Below, piece after piece: positions 1 to 5,596 of a stretch of DNA of 15,424 nt (the stretch's first letter is position 1; every line of letters begins with the position of its first letter). The notes beneath the pieces were generated by a model. That model was not told the DNA's origin, did no database searches, and saw only the letters and a list, made by a program, of their open reading frames with translations. Position numbers and translations under genes: made by a program. Origin of the DNA: an uncultured Ruminococcus sp. (GTDB lineage Bacteria > Bacillota > Clostridia > Oscillospirales > Ruminococcaceae); contig CANQCJ010000028.1 in assembly GCA_947589205.1 (NCBI GenBank), forward strand, positions 1-15,424, given 5' to 3'.

Positions 1-2
1 TT

Positions 3-305
3 CACGCGCTGTTTTTGAAATTCAACACACGCGCCGCCGAACGCACGATGAAGCGCGATGCGGCAAAGTGCAGCAGACACTGCTTCGGCGGCTGCCGCGC
101 GGTCATTGCGGGTATTGCGGGTATCTCTCTGCTCCCCGAGGAGATAATGCGCGAACAGGTAACGCGCACCTACACGATAGGCGAACATATCAAAGACCCC
201 GACCCGCAGGATATTTTAATGGCAAGTCATCTTTTGAGCGGCACGGCGTTCATCGTTTTCTGCCTTCTGTTTGCGATAAAGCTGACGCTCGGCGTGTATC
301 TTTGA
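3..305 (+). CDS. C-terminal part of an unrecognised membrane protein
   Basis: The frame is open from the left edge to a TGA at 303-305, so this is most likely the 3' end of a gene that starts outside the window. About 100 residues are visible: a basic stretch (NTRAAERTMKRDAAK), a short hydrophobic segment (AVIAGIAGISLL), a polar loop rich in D, P, E and T, and a final hydrophobic segment (SGTAFIVFCLLFAIKLTLGVYL) ending at the C-terminus. Two membrane helices are plausible. Codon choice (GCG, CGC, CCC, GGC) matches the downstream carboxypeptidase gene, which starts 21 bases later, so the two are probably co-transcribed. I do not recognise the family. A TTG at 15 or ATG at 48 could start a small protein, but neither has a convincing ribosome binding site. 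Confidence 0.5.
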   Translation, partial: HALFLKFNTRAAERTMKRDAAKCSRHCFGGCRAVIAGIAGISLLPEEIMREQVTRTYTIGEHIKDPDPQDILMASHLLSGTAFIVFCLLFAIKLTLGVYL

Positions 306-326
306 AAACAATGAAAGGACGGTTTT

Positions 327-1280
327 ATGAACGGCGACAGCTTTAAAACTGAACAAGCTACCGAACGATCAAACGATCCGGAATATGAAGAATACGTCCG
401 CAAGCAGTTAGAGCTTGCGCGGCTGCGGCGTGAACGCGCCGATCAGATAGCAAGAGACAAGCTCCACGCGCAGATGGTACTCGTCGGCGCGGCTTTGCTG
501 ATAATAATACTGATAGTCGCGGCGATAATCCGCGCGGGGCACAAAAGCGAGCAAGCGGCGAACACCTCTTCCGCCGACAAGCCGTTTGCCCATGTCGAGC
601 AGACCGACAAAACTGAGCCTAAAGAGAGCGAGACGCCCGAGGACGCTTCGAGCGGTGAGCAGAACGTTACCGAAGATACCCCCTATGCCGGTCAGGCGGA
701 GGGGCACACGCTCGTGACCGAAAACGGCATAACCTACGTTGACGGCATCATGATAGTCAACAAGACCTTTTCGCTGCCCTCCACATACGACCCCGGCTTA
801 GACCCCGAAGCGGAACAGGCGTTCAACGATATGGCGGGCACGGCTTGGTCGGAAGGCATAACACTATGGATCTGCTCCGGCTACCGTTCCTACGATGAGC
901 AGGTGTCGCTGTTTGAGGGCTATGTAAACATGGGCGGACTGGACTATGCCGACAGCGTTTCGGCGCGTCCTGGGCATTCCGAGCACCAGTCGGGGCTTTG
1001 CATGGATATAAACTCAACCGATTTCAGCTTCGAGTACACCGCCGAAGCGGCGTGGCTGGCGGAGCATTGTGCGGAGTACGGATTTATCATACGTTTCCCG
1101 CGCGGCAAGGAAAGCATAACCGGCTACACCTACGAGCCGTGGCATTTGCGCTATGTCGGCGTGGAAGCCGCGCAGGTCATGAAAGCGCAGGATCTCTGTC
1201 TCGAGGAGTACCTCGGAGTTACCTCCGACTATGCCGACGCGCCTAATAATGATGAATTTATTGAGAAGTATGGTACATAA
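327..1280 (+). CDS. Membrane-anchored D-alanyl-D-alanine carboxypeptidase, VanY/DdcB type (peptidase M15B)
   Basis: This 317-residue zinc peptidase would trim the terminal D-Ala from peptidoglycan stem peptides outside the membrane. Residues 1-48 are charged and cytoplasmic, 50-69 form one membrane helix (no cleavage site is evident), and 70-125 are a Ser/Thr/Glu-rich linker. The catalytic domain spans about 130-300. The family motifs are visible: SGYRS at 184-188, SEHQSGLCMD at 218-227 with zinc ligands H220 and D227, and EPWH at 270-273 with the catalytic base E270 and third ligand H273. The domain therefore looks active. The start ATG has AAAGGA nearby. No VanS/VanR, VanH or VanX genes accompany it, so a housekeeping wall-maturation role is more likely than glycopeptide resistance. 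A hairpin terminator follows the stop closely. Confidence 0.93.
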   Translation: MNGDSFKTEQATERSNDPEYEEYVRKQLELARLRRERADQIARDKLHAQMVLVGAALLIIILIVAAIIRAGHKSEQAANTSSADKPFAHVEQTDKTEPKESETPEDASSGEQNVTEDTPYAGQAEGHTLVTENGITYVDGIMIVNKTFSLPSTYDPGLDPEAEQAFNDMAGTAWSEGITLWICSGYRSYDEQVSLFEGYVNMGGLDYADSVSARPGHSEHQSGLCMDINSTDFSFEYTAEAAWLAEHCAEYGFIIRFPRGKESITGYTYEPWHLRYVGVEAAQVMKAQDLCLEEYLGVTSDYADAPNNDEFIEKYGT

Positions 1281-1288
1281 TTCAAAGT

Positions 1289-1321
1289 ATGGGACTTAGA
1301 TTTTAAGTCCCATTTACTTTT
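1289..1321 (+). terminator. Intrinsic terminator after the D,D-carboxypeptidase gene
   Basis: A perfect 10-bp inverted repeat (ATGGGACTTA / TAAGTCCCAT, 1289-1298 and 1304-1313) with a 5-nt loop is followed by TTACTTTT. It sits 8 bases past the stop codon. The same GGGACTT/AAGTCCC stem core recurs in the 10.9 kb terminator. Confidence 0.8.
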
Positions 1322-1348
1322 GCGCCGATAAAAATTAAGGAGAAAAAT

Positions 1349-2107
1349 ATGCAAATTTGGAAAGCACATTTTAAGGATCAATTTCATGATACCGAGATAG
1401 ATATTCTCAACACCGAAGAGGACAGCAGGACAAACCCGATATCTTTTGTTTTAGACGGAGTAAAATTTCAGGGAAGCAGTCCGTTTGAGCTTTACCTTGC
1501 AGACGAAACGCAGTATGAGACAGCAAGGAATAAATTTCATATCTTAAAAACGGGCGGTTTTCATATCGGCGGCACCGATATACCGTATCGGTATACATTG
1601 CAAAGATATTCGCTTGAAATCAAAATACCGCTAAGGGTGATACGCGATCGGTGTGAGATCAAAGGTATACTGCATATTGCATTTGAGTTAAAGGAGTATG
1701 ATATGAAAAAAGGCCGGGCAAAAACCTATTGTGATGATGTAAGGGTATATCCCGATGATGTAAATGTTTATGACTTTACGCTCAGCGCGGACGGTGTGAG
1801 CTGCAGCAGCGCCGCAAATAAAGCAGATTTTGAAGCAAACCTGTATGATATTTGCAGGCAGATGGCAAATGAATATTATATCAAATGTTGTTTTACCTGT
1901 CAATATTCCGATTATTCGCCGTATGGAAACGACGATTTCGGCTGTATGCTGTGCTATAAAGAAGAGTACCTTAAAGTAAACGGCAAGGACGATCATTTTG
2001 AAGATAAGGATTGTGACATACGTCAGGAAACGTATCTTTGCGAAGAATATGCTCCGAGAAATAAGTGTCCGGGGGATCGCGGGTTTGTACCCGGTTTATC
2101 AAAATAA
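1349..2107 (+). CDS. Uncharacterised protein with a cysteine-rich C-terminal region
   Basis: This 252-residue protein has no signal peptide or membrane helix and is presumably cytoplasmic. Its N-terminal two thirds look like mixed beta-rich sequence. The C-terminal part holds clustered cysteines: C180, C181 and C184 (CCFTCQYSDYSPYG), C199 and C202 (GCMLC), then C231 and C240 in a segment ending PGDRGF. This layout suggests a metal site or disulfides. The overall look recalls uncharacterised DUF6304-like and polymorphic-toxin immunity-like proteins; I hold that only weakly, and no toxin gene is adjacent. The start is supported by AAGGAGA at 1337-1343, six bases before ATG. Codons are visibly more AT-rich (AAA, ATA, TAT, GAT) than in the neighbouring carboxypeptidase gene, which hints at separate acquisition. 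The gene is preceded by a terminator and ends where the leftward terminators of the next region begin. Confidence 0.85.
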   Translation: MQIWKAHFKDQFHDTEIDILNTEEDSRTNPISFVLDGVKFQGSSPFELYLADETQYETARNKFHILKTGGFHIGGTDIPYRYTLQRYSLEIKIPLRVIRDRCEIKGILHIAFELKEYDMKKGRAKTYCDDVRVYPDDVNVYDFTLSADGVSCSSAANKADFEANLYDICRQMANEYYIKCCFTCQYSDYSPYGNDDFGCMLCYKEEYLKVNGKDDHFEDKDCDIRQETYLCEEYAPRNKCPGDRGFVPGLSK

Positions 2108-2132
2108 AAAAATCCCGCACAGCTAATGCAGG
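2105..2132 (-). terminator. Distal leftward intrinsic terminator
   Basis: On the - strand a 6-bp stem (CCTGCA / TGCGGG, one wobble; 2127-2132 and 2114-2119) is followed at once by ATTTTTTT (2106-2113). It would end leftward transcription arriving from about 3.1 kb and overlaps the last codons of the convergent + strand gene. No U-tract follows the stem on the + strand, so the orientation is clear. Confidence 0.65.
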
Positions 2133-2140
2133 ACAAATCG

Positions 2141-2167
2141 AAAAGGGCTGCCGAACACCGACAGCCC
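2141..2167 (-). terminator. Proximal leftward intrinsic terminator
   Basis: On the - strand a 9-bp stem (GGGCTGTCG / CGGCAGCCC, one G-T wobble) with loop GTGTT is followed by TTTTCGATTTG. It is the first of two consecutive leftward terminators. It may also act weakly on + strand transcripts. Confidence 0.7.
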
Positions 2168-2182
2168 TGCAATTATTTAAGC

Positions 2183-2933
2183 CATTGGACTTACACCTTT
2201 CATAAGATTTAACCGTGAAAAGTATAATTATCTCATTGGACTCGTTCCTTTCCGAAAATTTTAGATCCTAATGTCAAGCTAAGTCAACCTTTGGACTCAC
2301 CCCTTTGCAGCTAAATGAATTTCCTCAATGTGCGTCCTAACATAACGCATCACTCCATTCGTTGATAAGTAAAGGTAAGCCGCCGCTGTGCGCCCGCGTA
2401 TCCCGCATCATCGCCGTGACATTATCGGCAAAAGGCTTCATGACCCGCCAAGGCTTACAGCCGCTCAATTAAAGATCCTACGGCAGACGACCTGCCAAAG
2501 TCCAAGTGTACATTGGAATCACTCCGATCTAAAGTTTATTCGCAAGCCTCAGAAAGATTTTCATAAAAATCACCGATCCTTAACGAAAAATTCTAACTAA
2601 AAACCACGCTGTACATTGGAATCACTCCCGCCTGTTATGTAACTGATAATCTCAAAAGCATTTTCATGACAAACACGTCCCTGCTATATAATTATCGGCA
2701 CAGCAAGCCGTTATAAACGTTTAGTAAGTATTAAATTTTAAAAAAGCAGAGTAAAAATTGAAGAATCAAAATATTAAAACCGTCGTGACCAAGAGTCCGT
2801 CAAGATCTTCAAATTTAATTTCACAAATAAGGCTGTCAGTCCATTCGCCTGCGTCCTGCCTTCAAAAATCAGACCTCAACGAGTCTCGGAAAACTCTGCT
2901 GACTCTCTGTTATGTCCATTGGACTCGCTCCCT
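2183..2933 (-). repeat. Degenerate ~51-55 bp tandem array of an SD-like motif followed by ATG
   Basis: Six clear - strand copies of a motif close to GRRYGAGTCCAATGG have their + strand left edges at 2183, 2234, 2289, 2511, 2614 and 2916. Weaker copies lie at 2341, 2562, 2665 and 2842. Neighbouring spacings of 51, 55, 52, 51, 52 and 51 bp recur, and two copy pairs are 103 bp apart. The conserved block spans a purine-rich SD, a spacer GAGTCCA and an ATG (AAG in the 2289 copy). The ATGs open very short frames, for example MKMLLRLSVT (2667-2635), MYSVVFS (2616-2593), MKIFLRLANKL (2564-2529), MYTWTLAGRLP (2513-2478), MLGRTLRKFI (2343-2311) and MDITESQQSFPRLVEV (2918-2868). Spacings alternate between 51 and 52, so the array is not one repetitive protein. 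GGA and TCC within the motif could pair and mask the SD. Confidence 0.6.
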
Positions 2934-3142
2934 TCCCGTCAAAATAGCTCCCAACGGCACGAACGGCACATTGTTAAAACTTTGCAGCAAATTGTGCGGC
3001 TCATGCGACCCCGAAAGTACGCTCTGACTACTGTGAAAAGTTCAAAAGCTCATATACCTCGACCCCGACCGCCCCGAGACGGTTCCCACTCTCCGGCAGT
3101 GCCTTGATCTTCGGTTTAGCTTCTTTCCTTTTCTCTGATTAT

Positions 3143-3171
3143 AGTATAGCACATTTTTTGTGACTTGTCAA
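3143..3171 (-). promoter_or_regulatory. Strong leftward sigma-A promoter of the ~1 kb RNA
   Basis: On the - strand TTGACA (3171-3166), a 17-nt spacer and TATACT (3148-3143) are preceded by the extended -10 bases TGC. Start of transcription is predicted near 3136. It closely resembles the divergent + strand promoter at 3230. Confidence 0.85.
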
Positions 3172-3229
3172 TAGTTTTTTTCAAAAAATTTTGAATTTTT
3201 TTATTTAATATTTCTTTTAGAAAATACGC

Positions 3230-3258
3230 TTGACAAATCCTGTATTATGTGCTATAAT
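3230..3258 (+). promoter_or_regulatory. Sigma-A promoter of the DUF1292 gene
   Basis: TTGACA at 3230-3235, a 17-nt spacer and TATAAT at 3253-3258 with an extended TGC before the -10. Transcription should start near 3265, giving a leader of about 42 nt. Confidence 0.88.
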
Positions 3259-3270
3259 AGTATTGTTGAG

Positions 3271-3291
3271 CGCGTGAAAGCGCGATTTTTT
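3271..3291 (+). promoter_or_regulatory. Leader hairpin with U-tract, possible attenuator
   Basis: CGCGT-GAAA-GCGCG forms a 5-bp stem with a GAAA tetraloop, followed by ATTTTTT. It lies between the predicted transcription start and the ribosome binding site, so it could terminate early or stabilise the 5' end. The stem is short. Confidence 0.4.
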
Positions 3292-3306
3292 CACGGAGGT
3301 GCAGTT

Positions 3307-3645
3307 ATGAGCGATGAAAATTTCAAGGGCGGAATGGACGAATACACCCCCGACCTCTACACTCTCGAGGACGAGAACGGCGTCGAGCAGGTTTTCGAGC
3401 TTCTTGACGTTATGGACTATGAGGGAGAAAAGTACTTTGCCCTCACCCCCTATCACGACTCTGCCGAGGAGCTTTTAAATTCCGAAGCCGAGATCGTTGT
3501 GCTCAAAAGCGAGTTTGACGGCGACGAGGAGTTTATGGTAACCGTCGACAACGATGCCGAGTACGAAAAGATCGGCGGGATCTTCTTAGAGCGTCTCAGC
3601 GAGCTATACGATTATTCCGATGACGACGAGGACAATGACGAATAA
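3307..3645 (+). CDS. DUF1292 family protein (YrzB-like)
   Basis: This 112-residue, strongly acidic cytoplasmic protein carries the family signature near residues 18-50: LYTLEDENGVEQVFELLDV followed by MDYEGEKYFALTPY. A second beta-rich segment (EIVVLKSEF..EEFMVTV) and a D/E-only tail follow. Function in the family is not established; in Firmicutes such genes often sit near alaS and yrrK (ruvX), neither of which is visible here. I chose ATG 3307 because GGAGGTG lies five bases upstream. A longer in-frame start at 3247 falls inside the promoter -10 region and would precede the transcription start. The gene has its own promoter and is followed by the probable 6S RNA. Confidence 0.92.
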   Translation: MSDENFKGGMDEYTPDLYTLEDENGVEQVFELLDVMDYEGEKYFALTPYHDSAEELLNSEAEIVVLKSEFDGDEEFMVTVDNDAEYEKIGGIFLERLSELYDYSDDDEDNDE

Positions 3646-3692
3646 TTTCCTTCGCCCCTGTCAACAATAACAATAGCCTTATAAAAATTAAA

Positions 3693-3912
3693 TTACTGCC
3701 ATGTTCGTTAGTATGGGTGTTCATTTAATCCAACACTTACAATCAAGGGATCCGTCTCCGCAAGTCGATTGCAGACCTCCCGCCTGACACCGCTTCAAGC
3801 CGTGCAAAACAGGCGGACGAAGGGAGCGTGAACCTTGCGGGTCGTTTTACCCGTCCTGCTCAAACGCGGGTTTAAGTCTCCCACCACGACGGCATGGCGG
3901 TTTTCTTTTTTT
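3693..3912 (+). ncRNA. ssrS: Probable 6S RNA
   Basis: The ~215-nt region has the expected architecture. A long closing stem pairs ACTGCCATG (3695-3703) with CATGGCGGT (3893-3901) and continues inward (TCGT with ACGA, TGGG with CCCA). A large unpaired centre and a distal structured arm follow (CCGCCTG pairing with CAGGCGG). A U-rich 3' tail (TTTTCTTTTTTT) ends it. The TGTTCGT near the 5' end matches the Firmicutes 6S sequences I recall. 6S RNA mimics an open promoter and binds the sigma-A RNA polymerase holoenzyme. A possible -10 (TATAAA, 3680-3685) lies at the right distance, but no good -35 is evident. Polarity and identity rest on structure and memory, so a covariance-model search should confirm them. 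Confidence 0.68.
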
Positions 3913-4013
3913 AGCCCGCGGGGACGCGGTCTGAGCGAAGCTCAGACGGTTCCGCTCGCTCGGATAGTCGGGCGTTTGATTTCGTTAGTCGCGTCTTTTC
4001 AATATCCTGATTT
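3907..4013. repeat. ~107 bp direct repeat, copy 1 (hairpin-rich)
   Basis: From the T-run and AGCCCGCGGGGACGCGG to CCTGATTT, this matches copy 2 closely: about 80 of 86 bases are identical over the core 3928-4013 versus 4063-4148. It contains a perfect hairpin GTCTGAGC-GAA-GCTCAGAC and a second one, CCGCG-GGGA-CGCGG. It begins within the U-tract of the 6S RNA. It looks like a dispersed intergenic repeat or small MITE-like element; no transposase is present. Confidence 0.75.
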
Positions 4014-4040
4014 ACTCAACATTCGCTCCCTGCGCAGCTC

Positions 4041-4148
4041 TTTTTTAGTCCACGGAGGCGCTGGTCTGAACGAAGCTCAGACGGTTCCGCTCGCTCGGAT
4101 AGTCGGGCGTTTGATTTCGTCAGTCGCGTCTTTTCTTGCTCCTGATTT
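4041..4148. repeat. ~107 bp direct repeat, copy 2
   Basis: A tandem neighbour of copy 1, offset by 134-135 bp. The first hairpin has one mismatch (GTCTGAAC against GCTCAGAC) and the CCGCG hairpin has decayed, while the central and 3' sequence is nearly unchanged. Copy 2 may therefore be the older copy with respect to its stems. Confidence 0.75.
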
Positions 4149-4160
4149 GAAAAGTTTTCG

Positions 4161-4270
4161 CTCCCCACGTTGCGATACTCTTTGTTGTCGTAAGTTTAGG
4201 CTTGAAAATGCTTGTTCTTTTGTGAACAAATAAAAATTATTGAAATTTGGCGTAACAACGTTCGGGGGAG
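4161..4270. repeat. Imperfect long-range inverted repeat
   Basis: CTCCCCACGTTG at 4161-4172 can pair with CAACGTTCGGGGGAG at 4256-4270, enclosing about 83 AT-rich bases. No gene is seen inside. Together with the flanking hairpins it fills the 3.9-4.4 kb gap. Confidence 0.4.
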
Positions 4271-4294
4271 TTTTAGGTCTGAACGCAGTTCACT

Positions 4295-4323
4295 GTCTGA
4301 GCTATACTCAGACAAATTTTTTT
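4295..4323 (+). terminator. Rightward hairpin with T-run
   Basis: A perfect 7-bp stem GTCTGAG / CTCAGAC with loop CTATA is followed by AAATTTTTTT. It shares its stem with the 107-bp repeats. It could end transcripts coming from the 6S RNA region. Confidence 0.6.
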
Positions 4324-4328
4324 ATAGC

Positions 4329-4360
4329 AAAAAAGCGCACCACCAAACGATGATGCGCTT
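4329..4360 (-). terminator. Terminator of the Ser/Thr/Ala-rich surface protein gene
   Basis: On the - strand a 10-bp stem AAGCGCATCA / TGGTGCGCTT (one wobble) is followed by TTTTTT. It lies 34 bases beyond the stop codon of the leftward gene. Confidence 0.75.
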
Positions 4361-4393
4361 CTTTAATTTATTACGCTTTTTTAAAAGCTCTAA

Positions 4394-5392
4394 TTATCTC
4401 TTCTTGGAAACAACTACAGCCGCGCCTGCGATAGCAGCGAGAGCAAGAGCGATTCCTGCAGCCGCACCGGCTTCGGGAGACTCGGTAGCGTCAGAAGCTG
4501 TGCTTGAAGCAGCAGCTGCGGTAGAGGTAGTAGCAGCCTTAGAGGTAGTTGTGGTCGAAGCCGCCTTTGAAGAGGTGGAAGAAGCAGCCGCGCTCGAGGT
4601 CGAAGCTGTGCTGGAGGTCGTGGAAGCCGCGCTCGAGGTTGAAGCAGCGCTGGAGGTAGAAGCCGTGCTGGAGGTGGTGGAAGCATCGCCCGAGCTTGTG
4701 TCTCCCTCTCCTGAGCTGTCAGTAGCCTCATCGGGGTTGTAGAGGCAATCGGAGGTTATTTCGCCGGTTACCTTAGCGTTCCAAACGTGACCTACCTGAA
4801 TGTTCATACCGAGGGTATAGGTTCCGTCGCCGTTCTCGGCTACCTGGCACTTACCGCTTTCGATACCTGCCGCGATATCCTCACCGGTGTAGGTGTACTC
4901 AAATACGTTATCATAAGTACCCTCGGTAGCGGTCTCAGCGTCGCCGTTAGCCTGTACGGTGTCCCAAGCAGTTGTCTGGAAAACGCCGGTTATTGAAGAG
5001 AATACCTGATAAGCATTTTCCTCCTCGGTCTTTTCCTCATCATAGCCGTGATATTCCCAAGTCGCGCCGTTTGTGTCAACGGTAAACTTTATTGTCGTGT
5101 TAGAAAAGTCGTCGCTTGTGAAAATGTACTGCGCCCATTCGCCGTTGTACTTAGCAGGACCGGTATCCCAGTTGTTAAGGTCGCAGGCGCCCTTTGCCAT
5201 CTTCTGAGTTCCGTCATCGTTAGTCATAAACTTAACAGGTCCCTCAACGGAGTCGGTAGGAGCGTTTGCGTTCCATGAAGCCTGAACGAGATACAGATAA
5301 GCAGTACCCGATTCAGCAGAAGCCGGCATAGCGGCAGCTGTAGCAGCGAGAGCCATTGCTGACATACCCGCTAAAATCTTAGAAAGTTTCAT
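4394..5392 (-). CDS. Secreted surface protein with Ser/Thr/Ala stalk and C-terminal anchor
   Basis: The 332-residue precursor has a signal peptide (1-26, cleavage after ASA), a globular domain of unknown family (27-222), a low-complexity stalk of S, T and A (about 225-303), a hydrophobic helix (about 309-328) and a positive tail SKKR. The end resembles a sortase-type sorting signal, but the usual LPXTG position reads SPEAG (305-309), so it may instead remain as a membrane anchor. The globular part is rich in W, Y, D and N with a few cysteines and could bind carbohydrate; that is only a guess. The start has GGAGGAGA (5399-5406) and its own promoter (5472-5500). The stalk's repetitive codons (GCT/GCG/TCN/ACN) make long spurious open frames on the other strand. 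Confidence 0.9.
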   Translation of the reverse strand: MKLSKILAGMSAMALAATAAAMPASAESGTAYLYLVQASWNANAPTDSVEGPVKFMTNDDGTQKMAKGACDLNNWDTGPAKYNGEWAQYIFTSDDFSNTTIKFTVDTNGATWEYHGYDEEKTEEENAYQVFSSITGVFQTTAWDTVQANGDAETATEGTYDNVFEYTYTGEDIAAGIESGKCQVAENGDGTYTLGMNIQVGHVWNAKVTGEITSDCLYNPDEATDSSGEGDTSSGDASTTSSTASTSSAASTSSAASTTSSTASTSSAAASSTSSKAASTTTTSKAATTSTAAAASSTASDATESPEAGAAAGIALALAAIAGAAVVVSKKR

Positions 5393-5432
5393 TTAAAATC
5401 TCCTCCATATTAAATATGTTTTCTCGGTAGCA

Positions 5433-5456
5433 CAGAACGCCCCTGACGGCATTCTG
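5433..5456 (-). promoter_or_regulatory. 5' leader hairpin of the stalk protein mRNA
   Basis: CAGAATGCC / GGCGTTCTG forms a 9-bp stem (one wobble) in the leader, soon after the predicted transcription start. It has no U-tract, so it more likely stabilises the mRNA than terminates it. Confidence 0.45.
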
Positions 5457-5471
5457 CTTAGCCTTACTACA

Positions 5472-5500
5472 ATTATAACAGACTTGACGAAAAAAATCAA
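5472..5500 (-). promoter_or_regulatory. Sigma-A promoter of the stalk protein gene
   Basis: On the - strand TTGATT (5500-5495), 17 nt, then TATAAT (5477-5472) with an extended TGT. About 55 bp upstream of the -35 is a perfect dyad CACAAT-N3-ATTGTG (5553-5567) that could be an operator or a weak hairpin after the upstream gene. Confidence 0.8.
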
Positions 5501-5596
5501 GTGTTTTTGCAAAAATAATTTTGAAAAACCGCAAAAACTTTCACAAATTTTTCACAATAAAATTGTGCATATTGTGTGTAAAGGTTTACATTTTCC

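Larger units (their letters stand above)
2105..3137 (-). ncRNA. Putative ~1 kb leftward non-coding or micro-ORF transcript
   Basis: No credible ordinary gene lies between 2108 and 3306. A near-consensus promoter (3143-3171) faces left and two intrinsic terminators (2141-2167, 2105-2132) face the same way, defining an RNA of roughly 970-1030 nt. Its first ~200 nt are GC-richer with short hairpins (for example ACCG..CGGT near 3062-3080). The rest is AT-richer and carries repeated SD-AUG-like motifs (about 2183-2933). I looked for tmRNA, RNase P RNA and SRP RNA signatures and saw none. It does not match any large structured RNA class I can recall, although I cannot exclude ROOL/OLE-like classes by eye. 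Whether it works as an RNA, as a carrier of tiny peptides, or is a relic is unknown. Confidence 0.5.

Noticed and set aside
327..1280. Vancomycin-resistance cluster because of the VanY-like gene
   Set aside because: No ligase, dehydrogenase, VanX or two-component genes are nearby; such carboxypeptidases are common housekeeping enzymes.
2183..2206. Cobalamin-riboswitch-like GGTGTAAGTCC
   Set aside because: Only this short core matches; the B12 box and other conserved helices are absent, and the motif recurs many times in the array.
2183..2933. CRISPR array
   Set aside because: Repeats are short, degenerate and irregularly spaced, spacers are not unique units of one size, and no cas genes are present.
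2388..3107. Several 62-89 codon + strand frames in the 2.4-3.1 kb region
   Set aside because: No ribosome binding sites, no recognisable protein features, and promoter and terminators all point to the other strand.
2105..3137. tmRNA, RNase P RNA or SRP RNA
   Set aside because: None of their conserved sequence blocks were found on the transcribed strand.
3247..3306. Longer start for the DUF1292 gene
   Set aside because: The codon lies in the promoter -10 region; the 3307 start has a good SD and matches the family N-terminus.
3835..4233. 132-codon + strand open frame
   Set aside because: It overlaps the 3' half of the probable 6S RNA and both direct repeats, has no ribosome binding site, and encodes the repeats as protein.
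4212..4742. Open frames opposite and alongside the Ser/Thr/Ala stalk
   Set aside because: Low-complexity, stop-poor shadows caused by the repetitive stalk codons.
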